Below, piece after piece: positions 1-9,097 of a stretch of 64,000 nucleotides of DNA. Within the stretch, counting starts at the first letter, position 1, and the number at the start of each line of letters is the position of its first letter. This DNA is from Pictodentalium vernedei. Lineage: Eukaryota > Mollusca > Scaphopoda > Dentaliida > Dentaliidae. The notes beneath the pieces are model-generated. The model worked only from the letters and a program-made list of their open reading frames with translations. It had not been told where the DNA came from and searched no databases. The stretch lies in assembly GCA_031216915.1 (NCBI GenBank), contig CM062294.1:159109455-159173454 (forward strand), written 5' to 3'. A program made the position numbers and the translations under genes.

Positions 1-189
1 CGTTAAGTCACTAATCATCAGCTTAATCTGTCACTCATGAGATGCTCGAAAATGAAAATTTAGGCTGCGATCAATATCGTTAGAGGCACTGGTTATAACT
101 CAAGCTTACGGACTCATTCCAAAGAACAAAGTTATTTTTAAAAAACCCAAATATGCCCTATAAATCATTAAACTATCTGTAGTACATAC

Positions 190-353
190 CTAACATGGTG
201 ATATATTTGTCAACTTTATCATGCTTCATCAATAAATCTCTCAGCATTTTCACCGATTGTACCATGTCCATGCTTCTCTCTTTTCTTAAAACATGAATTG
301 AACGTCGAACAGTTGATCCTGGGCTGGAATGAATTGTGGTGCGCACAAAACTC
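190..353 (-). other. Exon-like segment with splice-site-like ends
   Basis: On the minus strand a tattgcag|gag acceptor-like junction lies at 353/354 and a TTAG|GTATGT donor-like junction at 190/189. They bound 164 nt that are open in one frame, including a stretch MDMVQSVKMLRDLLMKHDK. A second frame is also open until near the end. The arrangement recurs in every unit. A 2-bp deletion in unit 12 breaks the frame. This could be one exon of an old gene in each unit or a chance match. No transcript evidence is available. Confidence 0.2.
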
Positions 354-1072
354 CTGCAATATATATATATTCTCTGGTATTCTTTGATCTTTTGAAATGT
401 TACACATATTTTCCTGTGCATAATTCGTATCTAATTGTCGGGCTTCGGGTTCCTATGATCGAATGTGCAATAATTAGGGCTTCATTGAATAAAACTCACA
501 ATCTATCACACCACATATTGTTTGAAGAAACAACTAGTGTTTGTTACTGATTAATAGCGCTAGCGGCACATACCATAATTCAGTTTGTTTTGTTTTAAAA
601 AACGTTCTTAGCAAACACAAATGTTAGATTGGGTCATTAATTATGTTGATTTGTAAACAAGCGGTATATTCACTTTGTCCCGGCCATTGTCATCAGTTTT
701 CGTGTACTTAATCAATCTATTGTTAAATAAACAACTGGACTGGAATGAAAATTCAGTATCACTGTTAGTTGTTTAGACGAGAAAGTATACACGTTTTGCA
801 AGAGAAATGGATTCGACGAATGAAACTTAGTATTCCAACTTAATAAATGCAGAACGCCTTCATTGATACAAGCGCATTTTGAGAATGCAACACCCGAAAC
901 TGCGTGAAAGAACTCAATTCGTCAAAATCATGTTTCCATATTTTGTTACACAGGCATGGGAAATACTTGGTCGGATTTTATTTAATCGATTTGATATGCG
1001 CTTCTGGTAAGACAGTGAGAATCAACCCACCATATTCATATGACTTGAGAACTGACAGTCGGGAAGTTTAAT

Positions 1073-1271
1073 TTATTGTTTATTGTGTTTTGACGTAACA
1101 TTGAACACCCTTGGTAATATCGGACGATTATATGCTGAAACGAAGATTTTCATGCAGGCAACCATTTTAACGTTTGTGTGTCTCCATTTTATCAACGCAC
1201 GCATCTGGGCCTTCATATTCGCGGAACAACGTATAACTGCATGCTTATTCGAGAATTTAATTACCAAATGA
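1073..1271. other. Antiparallel small ORFs, unknown
   Basis: A 64-codon minus-strand ORF (1073-1267) and a 62-codon plus-strand ORF (1083-1271) overlap almost fully and are kept in most units. The plus ORF has a hydrophobic middle, and the minus ORF is basic with several Met. Overlap on both strands with no codon bias signal visible suggests at most one is real. Neither is recognised. Confidence 0.12.
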
Positions 1272-1368
1272 GGCGCCTACGCCGTCTGAACTGTTGGTTT
1301 AACGCTTAGCTCTACAGAACTCCGTCGGGAAAAGGAAATTTTACGAACCGAAGCTTGTTAGTGTCTGT

Positions 1369-2153
1369 CTTGCAACACTCTTATAAAGAACACGCATGGA
1401 AATGGTAGACAAAGCGTAGGAAGAATTGGTGCAACCTACCTTTCTGCAACATACACAAGAAACCACCAACTAGTCAAGGATTGAAACAAGCTTGTCTGGC
1501 TGGGGACGAGTGTACATTTTATATAAATAAACATTTGAATAAAGATTTAACAGCCCTTTTAACGGCTTGAGGGTGTGTGTCTGTGAGAGGGTGTCTTTGG
1601 GGGGGGGGGGGTGGAGGGGTCATTTGAAATTCCCGAAGGATAACCAGATACCTCACAATCACATACGGCATCCTATCTCCCAGAAGGCTTGATGGGTGAC
1701 TCCCGGTTTTTCAAAACTAAATTGTTGGAGCTTTCTCCACTCCTGTTTTGTAACCGCTATAGTCATATACCGGGGCCGCTACCAAACCGGCGTTGCTGTT
1801 TGGTTTCTTTTCTCTTCTTCCCTCAAATTTGCCATCGCACAACATTACATTCTGGCTCGCCACCATGGTGGGACTCAAACCTCTATCATCGCCGGCCTGG
1901 AACCGAATAGAGCTGGCTCTCTAATAGTTTTAATGGCGTTGTGGGATTGAGTATTGACAATCTAACACTCCAACGTAAACTGCCGGGAATTCTAACAGCG
2001 TGCATTCCCCCCTAAATCCATTTGAGGCAATAGGAAAGCTAGTCCTGTGTGATCCAAGTGAAATAAAATAAGGTTAACCGGGTCGCAAGGGATTTGTATA
2101 TCCCACATCGCCCCTGCGCGCCATTGGCGCGCCAAAACTTTTCATTCATTCTT
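1369..2153 (+). mobile_element. Nested ~785-bp element, unit 1 copy
   Basis: The segment is bounded by an 8-bp direct repeat GTGTCTGT at 1361-1368 and 2154-2161, read as the target duplication. It starts cttgcaacactc and ends with a (CATT)n-like tail. Inside are an AT-rich start, a small inverted repeat at 1552-1567, a GT-rich and poly-G stretch (~1570-1618), a CT-rich stretch, and a near-terminal hairpin GCGCGCCATTGGCGCGC at 2116-2132. Mobility is supported by an inverted copy outside the array with the same ends. There is no terminal inverted repeat and no transposase or RT coding. It is best read as a non-autonomous retroposon-like element, class uncertain. Confidence 0.75.
2116..2132. other. 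GC-rich hairpin near the nested element tail
   Basis: GCGCGCCATTGGCGCGC is a self-complementary stem with a one-base loop, about 20 bp before the element end. It is present at the matching place in all units. The stem is preserved with different loop bases in unit 11 and in the inverted copy, and is imperfect in units 12-13. A structured 3' end next to a short tandem tail resembles the RT recognition ends of some retroposons. This reading is an inference. Confidence 0.55.
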
Positions 2154-3103
2154 GTGTCTGTACTCTTGATCAAGTATCCTCCTCGGTGATGTGCGCTCTT
2201 TGAAACCCAATCCTAGAAATATGTACCGTATCTACCGTAAAGGTCGACTTTCTGTGACTGACTGGGTTTCCCACTTCGATTAATTACGCTGCCGAAATAC
2301 AGGCAGGCGTTCCGCCGAAGAGCAGTCTTACAAACAGCTTCCTTGTTGGTGGGGCGCTAGATATCCGCAGCGCGCGTAGGTTCTGGGCTTTCATGGTCTC
2401 TTGACCTGAACTTGTTATTTTTATATACTTTTGTGATCAGAAACTGGCCAGGTGGATGCAATTATTGTGTTTTTTGAAGAGGAGGACGTATTCCCACAAC
2501 CTTTACTGCTCGAATCACAAGTTGAATCTTAGTCGAAACGGTTATTAGAATTAGCAGGGTCGGGCATTGCCTTCAGACAAGCGTATTGTCCGGGAGTTTA
2601 GTCTTTGACAGTGACATTCCACGTGTTGGCATTCATAACTGGGGGAAGAAACATTCGAATGCTTGAATGGTGTTTTATTCTATGGTATTTAATTCCAAGA
2701 CGTGCGGATTACACCATTAATTGAGATTCTAGATAAATATTCAATAATGACCTCAGATGTAGACGGGGTAACAGCTTACGGTAAACAACCTGATAGGGAC
2801 ATATTTAATAAGGATTGTAACCAAAATTGTTTGGAAATCTGAGACACTACAGGCTTTTCTGTGCCCTGAATGTTCGCGACCAGCCATGATATGGGACTTC
2901 AGGTCTTTGTAGAGAGATCGAGGTCGAGATCCTTGAAGGAAATGAGGAAAGACAGAGAAAAGGAATGCGAAATGGTTAATTATGGAGTCATGGAGATTTT
3001 GTTAAAGATTTTGCAAGAATGCCTAAAATGTCATACTCGCCTAAGAAGATTCACTGGGACTATGATGAAGTGAGAGTGGAGAATAACGGGCATGTGGGTT
3101 TTT

Positions 3104-3416
3104 GATGGTACCACTGAGAATATTATTGTTCTGAGCAGTAAAGTTATGAAGTATAGGATACATAACCAAGACTTTCTGATCTGAAAACAGAAATATATCG
3201 GCTCCTGCAAATGTGTTATTAAAACTTCACGAGTGGGCGGAATATATTAGGATAAGTGGATGGCACCATTGAGAATATTATTGTTTTGAGCAGTAAAGTT
3301 ATGAGGTGTGAAGTATAGGATAGATAACCAAGACTTTCTATCTGAGAACAGAAATATATCGGCACCTGCTAAAATGTTATCAACACTTCACGAGTGGGCG
3401 GAATATATTAGGATAA
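3104..3416 (+). repeat. Internal ~155-bp tandem duplication (reference copy, unit 1)
   Basis: Copy 1 (3104-3258) begins gatggtacca and copy 2 (3259-3416) begins gatggcacca. Both contain ttgagcagtaaagttatg-like, ataaccaagactttctg and cacttcacgagtgggcgg strings in the same order. Copy 2 has a small extra piece (gaggtgtgaag). The pair is present in all 13 complete units, so it predates amplification of the array. Copy 2 lies in a protein-like frame that continues downstream, while copy 1 is broken by stops. Confidence 0.9.
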
Positions 3417-3691
3417 ATGTTTGCAAACATGGACTTCAAGATTATGCCTGTAACAACAGAATTTTGTTGTACCAGAAATTAAAAGGGGTAAGATTAACAG
3501 ATGAAAAATGTTATCGAGCATTAATTATTTATTCATTATTCAATAACCTTCAGTATATAAAAACATTTCGTATAAAGCACAGTAGTCTAACAATGGAAAC
3601 AAAAATAACACATCATGTATATATTATAGTGGAACAGCTAAAACAGATAACGATGCTATTCGTATTGTATGTTACAGTTAATAATATGTGA
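3308..3691 (+). pseudogene. Protein-like remnant, plus strand (unit 1)
   Basis: An open frame of 127 codons in unit 1 reads through the second internal duplication copy and beyond. It includes a stretch like LHEWAEYIRINVCKHGL, then a Lys/Leu-rich part (residues ~50-100). In other units the frame opens later and is 77 codons (for example 7905-8138, 12432-12665, 26320-26553) or 105 codons (17288-17605, unit 4). A one-base loss near 3340 in unit 1, stops in the first duplicated copy, a substitution creating TGA in unit 8, and a 14-bp deletion in unit 11 argue against present function. I do not recognise the family. It could be an old coding segment captured before amplification. Confidence 0.3.
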
Positions 3692-5895
3692 AAAGAAAAG
3701 TGCATAACACACTCTCCAATCAACATGTTGTCGCAATGCACAATGCACACCACGATCAAGTTAGAATTTCAAAACATTCCACATTTTCATGCTTTACATA
3801 GTCTCGTCTAAATTGAACGCGAACAAAAGCTGTCCACTAGCTCCTTTTGTATTTCCATTATATTCTCGCAAACGTCAGTTTCTGTTTGTGGTTCATTTTC
3901 TGATAAGTTGCTACCACCTCCTTGTAGGGATATGGCAATTGTATTCGCTAATCTCCGTATATCTTCCCAAGACTCCTTCCTATAACTCTCGTATGTAGCT
4001 ATTGATGTTTGAATTGTGGTCTTCCTTATAAGCAGATTATAAGTTATAAAATTGGATGGTCTTGTAGTGTTGACTATTTTTCTGTCTATGGATGCTGAAA
4101 TGTGCCCTATAAAGATAAGAATTATCGTGTTATATTATAGTAAATGGTTAGGGCGGAAATGGAACGATTTGAGATGGTGGGGGATTTCAGCCATATTCAC
4201 CACACTTACGCGTCTTTCGCACATGTACTTTGACACCGCCACCCCTCCCCGAACGCAGTCTGACACTACCTCTATATCTGCTAAATATATTTGCGCTTTC
4301 CGTTGTAAAGCCGTAATGGTTTTGAGGGAAGACCCAAGGTACTTTTATGCAAACCTGAATAGTATCCCAAACCATTACCATTCTGAGATGATGTAAAGCA
4401 CTGCAAAAATTATAACATTTCATAATGAAGCGAAAATAAAGTTTCCATTTCTCGTCCAATTCAGTCAACTGAACAGGCCTCCCGTCGCACTCTTAAAATA
4501 CATGAACACTCATAGACACTCTTGTTACGTTAAGTCACTAGTCATCAGCTTAATCTATCACTCATGAGATGCTCGAAAATGAAAATTTAGGCTGCGATCA
4601 ATATCGTTAGAGGCACTGGTTATAACTCAAGCTTACGGACTCATTCCAAAGAACAAAGTTATTTTTAAAAAACCCAAATATGCCCTATAAATCATTAAAC
4701 TATCTGTAGTACATACCTAACATGGTGATATATTTGTCAACTTTATCATGCTTCATCAATAAATCTCTCAGCATTTTCACCGATTGTACCATGTCCATGC
4801 TTCTCTCTTTTCTTAAAACATGAATTGAACGTCGAACAGTTGATCCAGGGCTGGAATGAATTGTGGTGCGCACAAAACTCCTGCAATATATATACATTCT
4901 CTGGTATTCTTTGATCTTTTGAAATGTTACACATATTTTCCTCTGCATAATTCGTATCTAATTGTCGGGCTTCGGGTTCCTATGATCGAATGTGCAATAA
5001 TTAGGGCTTCATTGAATAAAACTCACAATCTATCACAGCACATATTGTTTGAAGAAACAACTAGTGTTTGTTACTGATTAATTGCGCTAGCGGCACATAC
5101 CATAATTCAGTTTGTTTTGTTTTAAAAAAAGTTCTTAGCAAACACAAATGTTAGATTGGGTCATTAATTATGTTGATTTGTAAACAAGCGGTATATCCAC
5201 TTTGTCCCGGCCATTGTCATCAGTTTTCGTGTACTTAATCAATCTATTGTTAAATAAACAACTGGACTGGAATGAAAATTCAGTATCACTGTTAGTTGTT
5301 TAGACGAGAAAGTATACACGTTTTGCAAGAGAAATGGATTCGACGAATGAAACTTAGTATTCCAACTTAATAAATGCAGAACGGCTTCATTGATACAAGC
5401 GCATTTTGAGAATGCAACACCCGAAACTGCGTGAAAGAACTCAATTCGTCAAAATCATGTTTCCATATTTTGTTACACAGGCATGGGAAATACTTGGTCG
5501 GATTTTATTTAATCGATTTGATATGCGCTTCTGGTAAGACAGTGAGAATCAACCCACCATATTCATATGACTTGAGAACTGACAGTCGGGAAGTTTAATT
5601 TATTGTTTATTGTGTTTTGACGTAACATTGAACACCCTTGGTAATACCGGACGATTATATGCTGAAACGAAGATTTTCATGCAGGCAACCATTTTAACGT
5701 TTGTGTGTCTCCATTTTATCAACGCACGCATCTGGGCCTTCATATTCGCGGAACAACGTATAACTGCATGCTTATTCGAGAATTTAATTACCAAATGAGG
5801 CGCCTACGCCGTCTGAACTGTTGGTTTAACGCTTAGCTCTACTGAACTCCGTCGGGAAAAGGAAATTTTACGAACCGAAGCTTGTTAGTGTCTGT

Positions 5896-6684
5896 CTTGC
5901 AACACTCTTATAAAGAAGACGCATGGAAATGGTAGACAAAGCGTAGGAAGAATTGGTGCAACCTACCTTTCTGCAACATACACAAGAAACCACCAACTTG
6001 TCAAGGATTGAAACAAGATTGTCTGGCTGGGGACGAGTGTACATTTTATATAAATAAACATTTGAATAAAGATTTAACAGCCCTTTTAAGGGCTTGAGGG
6101 TGTGTGTCTGTGAGAGGGTGTCTTTGGGGGGGGGGGGGGGTGTGGAGGGGTTATTTTAAATTCCCGAAGGATAACCAGATACCTCACAATCACATACGGC
6201 ATCCTATCTCCCAGAAGGCTTGATGGGTTACTCCCGGTTTTTCAAAACTAAATTGTTGGAGCTTTCTCCACTCCTGTTTTGTAACCGCTATAGTCATATA
6301 CCGGGGCCGCTACCAAACCGGCGTTGCTGTTTGGTTTCTTTTCTCTTCTTCCCTCAAATTTGCCATCGCACAACATTACATTCTGGCTCGCCACCATGGT
6401 GGGACTCAAACCTCTATCATCGCCGGCCTGGAACCGAATAGAGCTGGCTCTCTAACAGTTTTAATGGCGTTGTGGGATTGAGTATTGACAATCTAACACT
6501 CCAACGTAAACTGCCGGGAATTCTAACAGCGTGCATACCCCCCTAAATCCATTTGAGGCAATAGGAAAGCTAGTCCTGTGTGATCCAAGTGAAATAAAAT
6601 AAGGTTAACCGGGTCGCAAGGGATTTGTATATCCCACATCGCCCCTGCGCGCCATTGGCGCGCCAAAACTTTTCATTCATTCTT
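5896..6684 (+). mobile_element. Nested element, unit 2 copy
   Basis: The ends and GTGTCTGT flanks (5888-5895, 6685-6692) are the same as in unit 1. The copy is 789 bp, with the length difference mostly in poly-G (15). Confidence 0.75.
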
Positions 6685-8337
6685 GTGTCTGTACTCTTGA
6701 TCAAGTATCCTCCTCGGTGATATGCGCTCTTTGAAACCCAATCCTAGAAATATGTACCGTATCTACCGTAAAGGTCGACTTTCTGTGACTGACTGGGTTC
6801 CCCACTTCGATTAATTACGCTGCCGAAATACAGGCAGGCGTTCCGCCGAAGAGCACTCTTACAAACAGCTTCCTTGTTGGTGGGGCGCTAGAGATCCGCA
6901 GCGCGCGTAGGTTCTGGGCTTTCATGGTCTCTTGACCTGAACTTGTTATTTTTATATACTTTTGTGATCAGAAACAGGCTAGGTGGATGCAATTATTGTG
7001 TTTTTTGAAAAGGAGGACGTATTCCCACAACCTTTACTGCTCGAATCACATGTCGAATCTTGGTCGAAACGGTTAGTAGAATTAACAGGGCCGGACATTG
7101 CCTTCAGACAAGCGTATTGTCCGGCAGTTTAGTCTTTGACAGTGACATTTCACGTGTTCGCATTCATAACTGGGGGAAGAAACATTCGAATGCTTGAATG
7201 GTGTTATTCTATGGTATTTAATTCCAAGACGTGCGGATTACACCATTAATTGAGATTCTAGATAAATATTCAATAATGACCTCAGATGTAGACGGGGGTA
7301 ACAGCTTACGGTAAACAACTTGATAGGGAAATATTTAATAAGGATTGTAACCAAAATTGTTTGGAAATCTGAGACACTACAGGCTTTTCTGTGCCCTGAA
7401 TGCTCGCGAGCAGCCATGATATCAGACTTCAGGTCTTTGTAGAGAGATCGAGGTCGAGATCCTTGAAGGAAATGATTAAAGACAGAGAAAAGGAATGCGA
7501 AATGGTTAATTATGGAGTCATGGAGATTTTGTTAAAGATTTTGCAAGAATGCCTAAAATGTCATACTCGCCGAAGAAGATTCACTGGGACTATGATTAAG
7601 TGAGAGTGGAGAATAAAGGGCATGTGGGTTTTTGATGGTACCACTGAGAAAATTATTGTTCTGAGCAGTAAAGTTATGAAGTATAGGATACATAACCAAG
7701 ACCTTCTGATCTGAAAACAGAAATATATCGGCTCCTGCAAATGTGTTATTAACACTTCACGAGTGGGCGGAATATATTAGGATAAGTGGATGGCACCATT
7801 GAGAATATTATTGTTTTGAGCAGTAAAGTTATGAAGTGTGAAGTATAGGATAGATAACCAAGACTTTCTGATCTGAGAACAGAAATATATCGGCACCTGC
7901 TAAAGTGTTATCAACACTTCACGAGTGGGCGGAATGTATTAGGATAAATGTTTGCAAACATGGACTTCGAGATTATGCCTGTAACAACAGAATATTGTTG
8001 TACCAGAAATTAAAAGGGGTAAGATTAACAGATGAAAAATGTTATCGAGCATTAATTATTTATTCATTATTCAACAACCTTCAGTATATAAAAACCTTTC
8101 GTATAAAGAACAGTAGTCTAACAATGGAAACAAAATAACACATCATGTATATATTATAGTGGAACAGCTAAAACAGATAACGACGCTATTCGTATTGTAT
8201 GTTACAGTTAATAATATGTGAAAAGAAAAGTGCATAACACACTTTTCAATCAACATGTTGTCGTAATGCACAATGCACACCATGATCAAGTTAGAATTTC
8301 AAAACATTCCTCATTTTCATGCTTTACATAGTCTCGT

Positions 8338-8577
8338 CTAACTTGAACGCGAACAAAAGCTGTCCACTAACTCCTTTTGTAGTTCCATTATATTATCGCA
8401 AACGTCAGTTTCTGTTTGTGGTTCATTTTCTGATAAGTTGCTACCACCTCCTTGTAGGGATTTGGCAATTGTATTCGCTAATCTCCGTATATCTTCCCAA
8501 GACTCCTTCCTATAACTCTCGTATGTTGCTATTGATGTTTGAATTGTGGTCTTCCTTATAAGCAGATTATAAGTCAT
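8338..8577 (-). other. Conserved 79-codon ORF, unknown (unit 2 example)
   Basis: The minus-strand ORF has an acidic, polar composition with segments like SYRKESWEDIRRLANTIA and a C-terminal helix-like part (MELQKELVDSF). It is open in units 2, 3, 5, 6, 7, 9, 10, 11 and 12 (for example 12865-13104, 22249-22488, 26753-26992, 44378-44617, 53410-53649). In type A units the ATG is ATA. In unit 13 a one-base loss gives a different 96-codon form (57890-58180). Between units, amino-acid-changing differences are about as common as silent ones by eye, which suggests no strong selection. It may be a relic exon. No family is recognised. Confidence 0.25.
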
Positions 8578-8581
8578 AAAA

Positions 8582-9097
8582 ATGGATGGTCTTGTAGTGT
8601 TGACTATTTTTCTGTCTATGGATGCTGAAATGTGCCCTATAAAGATAAGAATTATCGTGTTATATTATAGTAAATGGTTATGGCGGAAATGGAACGATTT
8701 GAGATGGTGGGGGATTTCAGCCATATTCACCACACTTACGCGTCTTTCGCACATGTACTTTGACACCGCCACCCCTCCCCGAACGCAGTCTGACACTACC
8801 TCTATATCTGCTAAATATATTTGCGCTTTCCGTTGTAAAGCCGTAATGGTTTTGAGGGAAGACCCAAGGTACTTTTATGCAAACCTGAATAGTATCCCAA
8901 ACCATTACCATTCTGAGATGATGAAAAGCACTGCAAAAATTATAACATTTCATAATGAAGCGAAAATAAAGTTTCCATTTCTCGTCCAATTCAGTCAACT
9001 GAACAGGCCTCCCGTCGCACTCTTAAAATACATGAACACTCATAGACACTCTTGTTACGTTAAGTCACTAATCATCAGCTTAATCTGTCACTCATGA
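8582..9097 (+). other. Longest unit ORF (171 codons), probably not a gene
   Basis: The plus-strand ORF is open in units 2, 3, 5, 6, 7 and 9 (8582-9097, 13109-13624, 22493-23008, 26997-27512, 31052-31567, 40115-40630). It is 169 codons in units 10 and 11 (44622-45131, 49134-49643). It is cut by TAA to 114 codons in all type A units, shifted by a 5-bp insertion in unit 12, and split by the LINE in unit 13. A 93-codon ORF overlaps it on the other strand. No domain is recognised, and composition and breaks suggest chance. Confidence 0.15.

Larger units (their letters stand above)
1..4527 (+). repeat. Array unit 1 (type A)
   Basis: This is the reference unit of 4527 bp. Map: 190-353 holds an exon-like stretch on the minus strand. 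541-840 is AT-rich with nothing recognisable. 841-1072 is a small ORF region broken by TGA. 1073-1271 holds overlapping antiparallel ORFs. 1369-2153 is the nested mobile element. 2162-2860 has no convincing ORF. 2870-3073 is a 67-codon ORF. 3104-3416 is the internal tandem duplication. 3308-3691 is protein-like on the plus strand. About 3800-4020 is protein-like on the minus strand. 4052-4396 is an ORF cut by TAA. Type A markers are that TAA and loss of the minus-strand ATG near 4050 (ATA). Poly-G is 13 long. Confidence 0.95.
4528..9057 (+). repeat. Array unit 2 (type B)
   Basis: The unit is 4530 bp. Type B markers include ctctgcataa near 4941, an aataccgg variant near 5645, gcagccatgatatcaga near 7411, and a full-length 171-codon plus-strand ORF at 8582-9097. 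The internal duplication spans 7634-7947. The poly-G tract is 15 long. It is nearly identical to unit 3, so the two probably arose by a recent single-unit duplication. Confidence 0.95.

Noticed and set aside
1865..1885. gggactcaaacc on the plus strand reads ggtttgagtccc on the minus strand, like a tRNA B box
   Set aside because: No convincing A box at the right distance and no foldable tRNA was found, so a tRNA-derived head is unsupported.
1369..2153. Nested element as a hAT transposon because of the 8-bp target duplication
   Set aside because: The two ends are not inverted repeats of each other, and one end carries a (CATT)n tail. Eight-base duplications also occur with retroposons.
1369..2153. 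Nested element as a Helitron (hairpin near the 3' end)
   Set aside because: The termini do not fit TC...CTRR, and a target duplication is present, which Helitrons lack. A Helentron-type relative is not fully excluded.
8582..9097. 171-codon ORF as a genuine gene
   Set aside because: It is interrupted by TAA in all type A units, by an indel in unit 12 and by a LINE in unit 13. It has an overlapping antisense ORF and no recognisable domain.
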